Positions 23,166 through 34,800 of a stretch of 64,000 nucleotides of DNA are shown here, piece by piece. Below the pieces are notes generated by a model. It did no database searches and was not told the DNA's origin. It saw only the letters and a list, made by a program, of their open reading frames with translations. The stretch is from Arcuatula senhousia (lineage: Eukaryota; Mollusca; Bivalvia; Mytilida; Mytilidae). Location of the stretch: assembly GCA_963971305.1 (NCBI GenBank), contig OZ020305.1, positions 7,163,001 to 7,227,000 of the forward strand. Reading direction: 5' to 3'. Both the position numbers and the translations under genes were made by a program. The stretch's first letter is position 1. Every line of letters starts with the position of its first letter.

Positions 23166-25540
23166 GGTCAGTATATGAAATCTTGATACAATAATTATTT
23201 TTGGTCATGCAATTATTCTTGAACTTTCTTTAATATTATACATGTGAAGAATGGAACATTCGAGATTCTTTAAGTAAGTACCTGAAATTTGAAATGTTTT
23301 TAAAAATAAATTTTCAACTTTGTAGCATTAATATTGTGATCCTTAAATACCATCAAATTCAAAAATTGAGATATCATTGAAAACATTGATTCAAGTTTGT
23401 GATACCTTCAGCTATGCAGCGTCTTTCTCCTTGCTTCGAGGTCTAATTTAAATTATCCTAGTGCAACTAATAGCCGATCAGTGATTACCGATACTGACGT
23501 CATGTCATGGTTTTGTTAGATTTAAATATTTTAACCATGAAAAAATAATCATCATCCATGTCTAAACAAAGCATGAAAACGATGTCTTGATCCGGTTCAT
23601 AACAATGTTTTTCTGACCTACTTTCGTTTTTCAATTTCCTGTAATGGCGTCATGGTCATGTGACATAAAGTCGATCATGTGACATATTCTTTCCCAGCAG
23701 CTTTTGAGGCCAAGCAAATTGTAATGTTTGGTTTGGAATATAAAGAAGAGTATATTACTAGTTTGTTCTTGAATTTTTATATTTTTTGAATGACATAAAG
23801 GCACCAAATTGGGTAAAAAACTTTTGATGTTGGATTTTTTTACATCACTTTTTCTATTAATGATATATATACCAACTGTGATTCACTGCATTGAAGGTTT
23901 AATTACATTTTGTCCCAAATCTTTTATAGTTTTATGATATTGGACAGTGTCAGCAGTGTGTACATGTAGTAAATTATAACAAAACCTGCCTCAAGATTTT
24001 TTTTTCGAACAATGAGGAATATAGTAACAGCAATTTACACATGTATTAAACATGTCAAAAATTGCAACAGAGATAAAGTGATAAAAAATAAAATGAAATG
24101 GCTCAGTAGAGTATGTAAAAGGAATATGCTGGAAGTAATTCCTTCATCTGCCCAACAGTGATCACTACCTAGAAAGAGTAAGTATGCAGACCACATACCA
24201 CCTGAAGAAGAGTTGCCACATTATGCACAATATATGTACCTTAATTGCGAAAGACTTGTTCATTGGTAGATGGAGGCGACTTGTTGAAATTCTTAAGTCC
24301 TATTCGCCATTGACTAAGAAAATAAGTTAGTACATGTACTTAAGTAAGTTCAGTAATTTATTAATTGCTTGATAACTTGCCTTTTTTGATGGGTACTGAG
24401 TTCTTCAAGACTGTTCCATTTATTTTATAGTCTTGGCCATTAATAAAAATTCATAAAGCATTTACTTATATTACATGTATTATTACATATAAAGGTAAGT
24501 TCACTATACAACATGAATAGATCACTGCATGCCAACACAAGAATGTATATACATGACAAAAAAAATCCTCCTCTTTGTCATCTTACTCGATCGTGAAAAC
24601 TTTAACCATCCTAAAAATGCTCTCAAAGAAATTTCTCTCTTTCACTGTTAAAAACTGATTTATAATTATTATTAATTGATTATTACTAAACATCAACACA
24701 CTATAGTAATGTAACATTCTTTTCTATATGCTCTGTTAGTCAGTTATATGAACTATTCTCTGACAAAAGTCATTCCTTCCATATCAAAGAGAAAAGTTTT
24801 CGCCTCAATTATTTTTTCATCAATCCTTAGCCATGGATCATACATTGCTGGTAGAAGGAAGGAGGTATATAAATATGGCATAAAATGTCTAGTTAACTGT
24901 TCTTGTCACAAGCTATAACCAGCCTAAAAAGGTTAAAAGATATGTTATTACATTGAATATCCACAAAACAATATAATTTTGGTAAGTATATTAATAATAT
25001 GTTTATATTTTGATGGGTATGTCACATATATTGTATGCTCAATGTAAAGAATTATCTTGACTTTTTAGATTTTCAATCATTGTTATTACAAATTTGATCA
25101 ATAGTTCAAAGCATTATTTTTTGTCATAGATATAAGCTATCAGATTTTTAAAAGTTGTGGAGGTAAAAGCATATTCTAATATAAATTTCTTCCACTTTTT
25201 AAACCAATAAGTCAAATAATAAGAAAGATATTGATAAATGAAGTATGTATTTTCTTAATGTAAATTTAATTGGTAAAACACACGCTTTTTCCCGCAAAAA
25301 TCGGCCATTTTGTAAAATTTATCAAGATTGTTGTTCACCTTTTCAACAATGATAAAATATGTTTTGCTTGGCCTTGACCGGAAGATAACTTCACGGTCAC
25401 TGACCTCAAAACAATATTCAAGCCAAACTGACCGCCATTTTTGTTATGCAATGTTTTCTTACCAAGAAAAACTGTTTTAAATAGGGAGAAAAAAGTGGCA
25501 TTAGCAAAATGCACTATTTTGAACAAGCCAATGTTAAAAA
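23166..25540. other. No gene recognised; probable 5' intron of ARMC6
   Basis: AT-rich DNA without a recognisable frame or repeat. If the leader exon at 25553-25640 is real, this is part of the first ARMC6 intron. Confidence 0.4.
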
Positions 25541-25552
25541 GGTAATATTTAC

Positions 25553-25640
25553 CTGCATAAATCGCATTTCTATCGGCAGAGTTGAAATAATTTTTCCATA
25601 GAAATAGGTCAACTTAGAAAGCCAAGATAATGACGTCACC
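25553..25640 (-). other. ARMC6: Candidate ARMC6 5' leader exon
   Basis: On the minus strand, DNA just downstream of the promoter motifs ends in TTTATGCAG/GTAAAT, a good 5' splice site. The first coding exon is preceded by TTATAG, so joining the two would give a leader. It contains short upstream ATGs; one (ATGCGATTTATGCAG) would even run in frame into the ARMC6 ATG. The 5' limit is a guess. Confidence 0.4.
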
Positions 25641-25659
25641 GACCTCGTATCTCGCGAGA
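25631..25659. promoter_or_regulatory. Promoter motifs: CRE and TCTCGCGAGA
   Basis: A perfect CRE palindrome TGACGTCA (25631-25638) lies 11 bp from a perfect TCTCGCGAGA (25650-25659), a known core-promoter motif of housekeeping genes bound by BANP and linked to Kaiso. The surrounding DNA is locally CpG-richer than its neighbourhood. It fits the ARMC6 start. It could also serve a plus-strand transcript. Confidence 0.55.
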
Positions 25660-26420
25660 ATAGTTAAAAAACAAATATGATCGGCTATAATGCTTGATCG
25701 ACTAGAGGTTGCCAGACGATATAAATAATGAGTCATGTTTATTCGTGTTTTGGTGTGACCTAGCAACAGCTCGAAGGAAAACTTTGCGCGGTGATATAAA
25801 CCTAATCATTTTAAACAATTGTGCCAATACTTCGCGATAAACCCTTAGTATTACATGCCAAAACATATATATTAAAATTCATTATCGAACTGATATTTTC
25901 AAAAATTTGTAAATTCAAAATTTTCTCATTATTTAATTTATTACGCGCAATGATTTTATAAAGTGAAAACAAGATAGGACAATTTTCCGGATAAAGTTTT
26001 TTTTTCAATTCCGAAAACATGCGCAATGTTCAACTTCAAATTCAATATACATGTATGTTAATATATAGTCAAATGCAGATTTCTTTTTCTGGTACACACA
26101 CAAGCTATCCGATAAAAAAACGGATATCAAAAAGGGGAAATTTTTTGCTTGAAACTACAAAAATGTCATGAAATTTTAAAATTTTGTACAATAAAAAACA
26201 AAAATTATAACCAAATACAGGATCAAATACTAGAATGACTGTACGTGCAGTCATACACTTTATAAGGTATTATGTCTCTTGTAATGGGTTTCTATTTCTA
26301 TTCTATGTAATGTCGATGTCAAATGTGAATCTGTTTCAATCATTTTCCTGACAAGAACTTCATACAATGTATACTCAATATATTTTTTGAAAAATATAAG
26401 TAAAAATTATATTTTTACAG

Positions 26421-26600
26421 AGTTCAGTATTTGAAAGTGAGAGAAGACTGGAAATTGCTTTAAAAAAGTTCGTGGAGTCGCAAGATGGTGGAGTCTTACA
26501 TCTAAAAAATTTTCGTTCAATTTTTACTGAACCGGCGTATCATCGGGGGGATCGACCAGACGGAAGACAAACATTTCAAAGACAGTTTGTCATTGTTTAG
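26421..26600 (+). other. Possible orphan terminal exon
   Basis: An acceptor-like TTTTTACAG (to 26420) is followed by 59 open codons without an ATG, starting SSVFESERRLEIALKKF and ending QRQFVIV then TAG. The composition looks coding-like (ERRLE, LKKFVESQ). I recognise no family, and no partner exon was found upstream. It could be chance. Confidence 0.25.
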
Positions 26601-27240
26601 TTTCAAAATTGAATCAGGGCGACATCGTGTCTTTTAGTTATTCATCAGTATCTATACTTAACGCATTAATTTGTACAGGATTTTGACCTACCCTTAAAAT
26701 CAGCTCTGTATGTAATCCTATTCACGCAAAAATAAGAGCATGGCTCGAGGTCCTCTGCCTGGAAAAACTTGACATTGACTGTTGACCTGTTACCCATCAA
26801 ATAAAAAAAAATGTGTCTTTATATCATGAACTTAATTGTGTAAGTTTCATAAATTCTTCTTTCAAGACAATTCACTTTTGCGCCCAGTTAGTGAATACTC
26901 CTCCCCAGTTTGGGACCCATACAAAAATAATCAAATATTTCAGGTTGAGCAAATTAAAAGAAAAGTTGAATGATATGTACTGAATAATTACTAAGGAAAA
27001 TCTCCAGGGGTATACGTAGTCACACACATGTTAAATACTTTAAGATGAGAAAGTTTTGAAGTAGGCGCAAAAATCAAGATTAACTCAATTTGGGGTGGGT
27101 AGAGGTTCCAAAAGAAATGTTAACTAGATCTGACAGGCGAACTCGAGGGGGACATAAATTAAGACAAATATTAACAAACAATGATGTATATAAATATATC
27201 CCCCAGAACAATAGACGATAAAGAGATGTGGAAAAATTGT
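26601..27240. other. No gene recognised
   Basis: Unassigned AT-rich DNA. Part of the minus-strand frame at 27080-27337 falls in the inverted 55-bp repeat described separately. Confidence 0.45.
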
Positions 27241-27263
27241 ACGCGAAAATTACCCCTGTTGTT

Positions 27264-28353
27264 ATTTCATGAAACATGCGCACATTAACGCTTAAGAACT
27301 CTTTAAGAATCCTGAAACATAACTTGAGAAACGGCAATTTTAAAAACAGCCAGCCGTCTTTAACATGACCAGATGTCGTTGCTCGTCGTCTTGCATTGAT
27401 CTAATTAAGACTAAAAATACAAAATACAACATTCCAAATATCAGATTGGAATAATCTGCCTGAGTCCTTAGGTATGTCACCATCGCTGGAATCCTTCAAA
27501 AGAGGTCTATTCATTATTGAAAGTTTTGATATGTCCAATTTTTTGTACTTGCGCACAAGTTCCGGGATGTTTTATACTCCTTAGTCATAATTTGGTTTCT
27601 CTTTCGACATTTTTGGTATTATTGTTCTATGCTCTTCACATTTATTTATAATTGTATGTATATCCCATATATTCTGTATTTGTTAATGTTTTATATACAT
27701 GTAATTGCTTTGACTCATAAGGGTGTAATTGCAATAAAGAATTTGAATTTTATAATGTTTGGCATTTTCAACTTTTGGTAGAGCGCCTCTGATGAGTCTT
27801 GAATAGACAAAACGCGCGTCAGGCGTAGCAAAATTTATTGTCTGGAAAATTGTTGTATTTTATATTTCTAACATCCACGATGGTTAGCGCTGCTGTAGGA
27901 GTTTTAATTACCCGAGGTTAGCCCGCTCCGTCATCAACACTTTTGTGCAATAAATTATCCGTTTAAATTTCTAAATTGTCAAAACCTTATAGTTCTGCCT
28001 ATCCCAGACATAGGTTGTTCTTAGTCATAATTTGGTTTCTCATTCGACATTTTTGGTATTATTGTTCTATGCTCTTCACATTCATATAATGTTTGGCATT
28101 TTCAACTTTTGGCAGAGCGCCTCTGATGAGTCTTGAGTAGACGAAACGCGCGTCAGGCGTAGCAAAATTTATTGTCTGGAAAATTGTTGTATTTTATATT
28201 TTAGGAGTCTACCCCCGAATCTAGAAGAAGAAGGTGTTCAAAAGTACTTCAATTTCTTTTTGAAAAATTATTCAAAACTCTGACTCCAAAATCGACAGGT
28301 TTCAGGATTCTTAAAGAGTTCTTAAGCGTTAATGTGCGCATGTTTCATGAAAT
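27264..28353. repeat. 55-bp perfect inverted repeat flanking a local duplication
   Basis: 27264-27318 is the exact reverse complement of 28299-28353 (55 of 55). Next to it, a 23-bp direct repeat starting GAAAATTACCCCTGTTG occurs at 27245-27267 and 28420-28442. Between them, CTTAGTCATAATTTGGTTTC (27580 and 28020) and TGTTTGGCATTTTCAACTTT (27757 and 28087) begin two pairs of direct copies. Confidence 0.9.
27440..27756 (+). mobile_element. LINE 3' terminal fragment
   Basis: A short open stretch reads WNNLPESLGMSPSLESFKRG, the style of a retrotransposon ORF end. It is followed by about 200 bp of 3' UTR-like DNA ending GGGTGTAATTGCAATAAAG and AATTTGAATTT, resembling LINE 3' ends. Confidence 0.5.
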
Positions 28354-28449
28354 TTTATCAAAGCCTTTCAGTCTTTTTTTCGAATCCCCACCCGGAGGCG
28401 TTTCGTTTTTGCCAAATTTGAAAATTACCCCTGTTGTTATTTGAGCGGA

Positions 28450-29450
28450 TATAAACACTGGTATTTTATTTCAATTAAAACTTTTATTTATTTCTTTAAA
28501 AATTCATTTATGTATACGCACGGTTTTTTTTTTGTATTCCTTTTCACGTATTTGTAATGAATTGGGAATATTCACCTTGTTTGACTAACTTTATGTTTAA
28601 GTGTCAAATTTATTAGGTAATTAGAGAATTTAACTGTGAAAAAAAATCGCTACAGGACAAAAACATATGGCCCAAATGCTCAAAGAAAGGCCAATTCACT
28701 CAAATGAAGTGCACAACCCCCCTCCGATAACAACCAAGTGGAATGACAGACTGAAGTCGAATTCTATACTCCGCCTTTTAAGGCGAAATTATTTCTTAGC
28801 CATCTTACTGCAAGATACAATTTCAAAGACACGGTTTAAGGTAATTCTGTTGAACGGAAAAAAATGAGCGTCTTCTGTTGTATATGATATGTAACAATAA
28901 CGAAAAGATAGTAGCTGTCTACACTTTCATTTCTTGCTTTTGTCATGAAATCATATTTATAAATTCTCTCTGAAAACGTCCATAGCATTGCCTATCCGCT
29001 TCTTCGTCATCTTAGTTAACAATGTATGTATTATTGCTGAATTTCTACTGACCTTTTTCTTTAATCAAACATGTTTACCTGTACATGCATTGGTTTTTTT
29101 TTTCTGTAAACCATAAGGGGTCCTTCGGCGATTGATAGTTTCGGTTTTTTTCTGAATAAAAGCTGTGAGATATAACCCAGTTTTACTGATTTTATTTATA
29201 TTTCAGTGCTCTAAAATCGTATTTTGCTTCAGACATTGAAATTGCCACTTCGATTTCTTTTCAAAACTCCCACTCTTTTCATAGCATTGGCGGAGTAATC
29301 ATAGTGCCGTATTCTTAAAGTTTTGGTTGTCAGACTTGAATTCTTCTACTTTATGGTTGGGACTGGGTTGATATGAAAATTTCTCTCGATCTTTGCAAGG
29401 CTTAAGGGGTGCTTGTTTTCCGTTTTGTTTTTTGTTTTTTTTGTTTTTGT
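28450..29450. other. No gene recognised
   Basis: AT-rich, with one short plus-strand frame (28667-28867) lacking any family resemblance. Confidence 0.45.
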
Positions 29451-29525
29451 TTTGTTTTGTCTCGCCTGTGAAGCTGAGGTTGTTTCTTTACTGGCGGCGG
29501 CCTTAACTTTTAATATTAAGGTTTT

Positions 29526-30372
29526 ATTAGCACCTCCATACCCCAAGAACTATATGTCGTAGGTTGATGAAACTTGGTATACATATGCCCCAAAAGTAGA
29601 TTAGCACAGTTGCATCCCCATCTTTTGACCTTGACGTTGATTTTCTGGTTGAGCAACTTTGACAATTTTCAATACATATAATAGCAATTAAAGTCACGGT
29701 TTTATGAGAACCTCCATATCCCAAGAACTATAAGTCCTAAGTTGATGAAACTTGGTATAAGTATGCTCCAGTAGTAACTTAGCACAGTTGCATCTCCATC
29801 TTTTGACCTTGACTTTGATTTTCCGGTTGAGTGACTTTGACAATTTTCACTACATATAATATTTAGCAATGTTACGGTTTTGTGGGCACCTCCATATTTC
29901 AAGAACTATAAGTCCTAGGTTCATGAACTTGGTATGATTATGCCCCTAAATCGCTTAGTCCAGTTGCATCCCCATCTTTTAACCCTGACTTTGATTTTCC
30001 AGTTGAGTGTCTAGTATTTTCAATACATGTAATAGCAATGTTAAGGTTTAGCGAGCATCTCCATATATCAAGAACTATGACTCCTAGGTTGATGAAACTT
30101 GGATGCATATGCCCAAGTAGTAGCTCAGCACAGTTGCATCCCCATCTTTTGACCTTGACTTTGATTCTCCGGTTGAGTGACTTTGGCAATTTCCAATACA
30201 TATAATAGCAATGTTACGGTTTTATGAGCACCTCCATATCTTTAGAACTATATGTCCTAGGTTGAGGAACCTTTGTATTCTTATGTCTCAGAATCGCTTA
30301 GCACACGTGCATCCCAATCTTTTGACCTTGACCTTTATTTTCCGGTTGAGTAACTTTAATCATTTCCAATAC
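29526..30372. repeat. Tandem repeat of about 168-178 bp, 5 copies
   Basis: CACCTCCATA or a variant begins units near 29531, 29709, 29887, 30055 and 30230. Each continues with AAGAACTATA, GTTGATGAAACTTGG, CACAGTTGCATCCCCATCTT and TTGACCTTGAC. A sixth relative lies at 58910-59035. Confidence 0.9.
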
Positions 30373-30563
30373 ATAACATTATTGACTAACATAAAAATAT
30401 TAGTCTAAATATGATGAAAACAGCCTATACTATATAAACACAAAACTACGCCAATATGTAATTTATCCGTCCAATATGGATATTGGACTAGTCAATATGG
30501 CATATTGGACTAGTCAATATGGAATGTCAGCCATATTGGTCAGGTTAGTCAATAAAGGTATAA

Positions 30564-30692
30564 TTGCGTAAAGTTATCCATATTGGCTGAGTTATTGGTC
30601 CTCGGCTAGCCGTATTGGACTTCGGCTTTGCCTCAGTCCAATATGGCTAGCCTTGGATTAATAACTCAGCCAATATGGAAAACTTTACGCAA
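30564..30692. repeat. 58-bp inverted repeat, 13-nt loop
   Basis: Left arm 30564-30621 (starts TTGCGTAAAGTT) pairs with right arm 30635-30692 (ends AACTTTACGCAA) with about 6 mismatches. The loop is TCGGCTTTGCCTC. Upstream DNA has several CAATATGG/CCATATTG motifs and ACTAGTCAATATGG repeats. Confidence 0.92.
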
Positions 30693-31705
30693 TAATACTA
30701 TAATAGCAACGTTATTTTCTTATAAACAAGAAATATAAGTCATTGGTCTATGAGTCCTAATATGCTTTATATTACTCAATGTTAGCCTGTTACAACAGCT
30801 GTCAGCATCCTTGTCGTTTGACCTTTACCTTGTTTCCAGTTTAGTTACTTTGATAGTTTTCATGGGTATTTGAAAGAATGTGAGTTCAGGTAGTTTTTGT
30901 TTTTTGTTTGTTTGTTTTTTGTTTTTTTTGCTCAACAATAAATAAATAAATTAATGTAATACAGTGGAACAACCAGGTATTCTGATGGTGCCGGCAGACG
31001 ATAATGCTTTAGTGTTAACTCTGGTTTAATAATAACCTCATTTTAATCAATATTAGACGTTTTACAATTGAAATTTTTGAACTGATTATCAGAGAATCTA
31101 TGTAGGTTTAACTTTTTAAAACGGTGTTTCTTTTCTTAAATTAACAGGGTATATAACAGGTCTGTAATATCTCATCAAGATTTTGACCGACTTTTACTGC
31201 CATTTTCGTACAAAAATGTTCTTCTTTTTCTATGGTTGTTTGTGTTGCTATATTCTAAAGTAATCAGGCAAAATTTAAAAACTTTGAATCATGATTTTAA
31301 AAACACACGGTTTTGACAATAAATTGTCATTCAAAATAGCCTTCTAATGAAGAAACAAATATTAGTTGTTGTCTTGAGTGTCAGAGGATGGAGAAAAAAT
31401 TCTGTTAAAATGATAGGAATTTAGTGTGACTTGACAGAGTTATCTCCCTTAGATTCAAATTTTGTATGCATTTCAACCAAAATATATCTCAAATTACTGA
31501 CTTTAAAAAAAGTGCCAATGCATTTTTTTTTACTTTTTAAGCATTTTTAACAGTATTTTGAAGTCAAACTCATGTGTTTTTTTAATCATGATTCACCCAT
31601 TGCCTGATTCTTACAGAGAAGGGCACCGGGAAAATTTTAATTTGTTTTATAATAAATAAAATTTATTTACAAATATGTACACGAATATGATGATTCATGA
31701 AATTC

Positions 31706-31889
31706 TTATGATGCCATTTTCTGCAGCCAAACTTCGTTGTGTCTATTGACAAAGGCAAAAGGACTGTCATACCCTGCTGTATAAAACTGTGAAGAGTCAT
31801 ACAAAGATGATCCGAGATTGTCTAGACTGGCTTTTAACTCCTTTACTTTTGAGGTATATGTACTCTCACCTGCATATCCTCCAAAGGAT
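31706..31889 (-). CDS. SOUL gene exon 4 (terminal)
   Basis: Residues 142-201, SFGGYAGESTYTSKV to VWLQKMAS, then stop. Acceptor ATTGCAG. TTTATT at about 31661 gives a minus-strand AATAAA some 40 nt past the stop. Confidence 0.9.
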
Positions 31890-34800
31890 CTGCAATATTC
31901 AATGAAAACAATAACAATAAGTCTAATGTTTAAAAAGGGTAGGCTAATGGAAGAACAACAGAAATACCGATGGTGCATTCAAATATCGTACGCCGACAAC
32001 GTCAGCAGAAATAAAACCAATGGTGCATTCAATTTATCATACGCAGACAACGTAAGCATAAGTACAAGACAAGACAGATAAAATCATAGCGAAAACATAA
32101 AACATTTAAACCACAATCAGCAACGTCAATTCAAGTCGAAACGAGGGTGAACTCGATTGTATGGTAAGGGTAAGCAGATCCTGCTTGTTGTGAACCAATT
32201 ATGCTGAGGCAGAGTCTTTCACAAGAAAGTGGCATACATGTAAAGGGGGTAGACAAGCAGATCTTTAATTCCCATTCACTGGCTTTCAACTTTCTGCTCC
32301 TATTTCATTTTTCTTATGTCTTCTTCCGTAATGCCAATCTACTCCATATAAAATAATCGCGCTACATATATCACACAAACGCTATATACTTTTCCTAAAC
32401 CGTCTGATGAAACTCAACATGAAAGAAGTAAGATGCATATTTTAAAAAAAATCATTGCTCTCGGGAGTCATTAAGATCTTTACTTCTTTAGATATGAGAA
32501 GCCCAATCTAAGCGGGGGCATCCTCAGTAAACTTTGTCGTATTTCTGGATTAGAATTCTCTGTTTCATTGTTTTTTCATGTAGATTATATACAAAATAAT
32601 ACAAAACGTGTTAACAAAAGCATGTCATTGTTACAAAAACTTTGTTCTTATATTTAATGATTATTTTTAGACAAATGATATACTATCATAAATATGGATA
32701 GTTTTCTGATTCCCTTAGCTATTAAACTGAACCACATAAACCCAGAAGCAATAGATAGATAGTATTAACCTATAACGGGAATCTTCCTGTGGGAATGGTC
32801 TATTTATGTACAAGGAATTGTTCAGTTATATAAATTGTTTTCATTTATAGCATCTAGTCTGTGGGTGTTTTGCAATAGAAGCGAAGGCGGAGTCTAAGAA
32901 AAAAGTCATTGTTTCGTTCTAATTTTTCCGGTTATATAATTCAATATTTTTCACGTAAAATGGGTGATATAGAGCTATAATATATCGATTACACCTACAT
33001 TGTTGTCTTCTCAAGTTATTTTTTCCACAAACGTAAGGCTTACATAAAGATTGTGGTATCAAATAAAGAAATAATTAAATGGTTTTCATAAAAATTATCA
33101 CGATTTACTTTTTTTTCACTGTCAAGGCCTTTACAAACATACATAAACCAAATAGCAATGGTTTCATAACAGTAGACGTTTGAACTCTTGCTCCCGCCTA
33201 ACATACACCAACTCATTATGATCATTCTGTATATTATAGAGGATGTTTGTAATGGGTCGATCAGTGGTTTGGGTGGTTGGTAGAGAAATGCAGATCGGGG
33301 GAGGGGGTTGGGGAGGGATGTATATTTCTTGTTCAGTTCTACATGGGAATTTAGGACCAGGTGAGAACAGCGAAAGGTGAGTCTATTTTTATACAGTAAG
33401 AGTTTTAACCACTTTCATTACTTTAACGGTTTAAAACTTTTTGTTGTTGTTGTTGTTGTCGTGGTCTTCTCAGAATTTTTGAATTCAAATGATAATTTTT
33501 CTTTTATTATCGAAAAGCGAAAGCGCGGGGATACTGTTTTGCTGTTCGATGTACGTACGTCCGTACGTATGGCGTTAATGTCCAGGATAATCTCTGTAAC
33601 CGCTGGGAGTAGAGAAATGAAACTTGGGTCATTGATTGCATTGTGGGTTAAGACTGTGCCAAAGGTTTCGGAATTTTGATAATGTCCGACTCCCTTGGGG
33701 CTGGGTGCATAGGATGCCTAAGGGCATATCATTCCTTCGTCAAGCATCTCCTCCCTGGTTATTTGGAATACCGAACTGAAACATTGGCTCAGTAGTTGCA
33801 CTATGTATGAATATTCAGTCCCAAAGTTGCCCCTAGGGACTGAGCTGCATAGGTAGCCTAAAAGCACACTATTCCTTCGTCATGCAACTCCTGTCAGGTT
33901 ATTTGGAATACCGAACTGAAACTTGACTCAGTTATTGCACTATGTAGATTGTGCTGAAGGTTTGATAATGCCCCTAGCGGCTGGGCTACATAGGAAGCCT
34001 AAGGGCACATTATTCCTTCATAGTCATTCCAGGTTATTTGGAATATGGAACAGATTTTTTTTTTGCGTCAGCCAAATTAATCTCAGAATTAGTTAAGATA
34101 GATGTACCTACCCCTAAACCATATATTGCTATAGATAATCTTATTTCTTATAAAACATTTGAAGGTTAATATTACTGCCAATACCAGTAATAAGTCTAAC
34201 AACAATATCTTACAATTATAGTCCCTGTTCATTTCTTTCTGTTATTTCCCCCTTATACTATCAACACAAAAATAGTGCGGGATGTGCATCGTGGCTGCTT
34301 CGACTAGTTTATTTATTTATTTAGTTTTATTATATGTTAGAAATGTGTGGATTTTTGTGTGGTCATTTTGATATATGACTATTGATTACTAAAAAGCCTG
34401 TGACTTGTAAATTGAAATTATTGGCTATATATACATACTTGACGTATACATCCATAGCAGGAACATCAACAAGATACACCCGGTCATCTGCAGGCGACGG
34501 GGTATTGCTCAGTTTGTCGTGGGGAATAAGAAAATGCATTATGAGAGTGACGTCCCCTGATGTCTCAGTTTTGACTGTTGTTAACACTGGACATGTCATG
34601 GTCACTTTTTGAGCTGGAAGACGAATGGTCATGGCATAACATATATCATATTATTCATCCGTATATTTATTACTTCTAATATTTGAGAAACCTTGAGACG
34701 AATTCAGCAATTAACAAAAAGGTAGTCAAAATTATTATTCCGTCTTTAGTGGAAGCCTTTTATATTTCATGACGTTTGGCTTCTCTAGGGATATAAAAAA

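Larger units (their letters stand above)
29459..31023 (+). mobile_element. Helentron/HINE-like element (family 2)
   Basis: The left edge is a T-rich run then GTCTCGCCTG. The right edge is GGTGCCGGCAGACGATAATG then AGTGTTAACTCTGG, a decayed version of the 59.9-kb right end. It carries five tandem units, then the 30.56-kb inverted repeat, which may be a separate insertion. No coding capacity. Confidence 0.55.
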
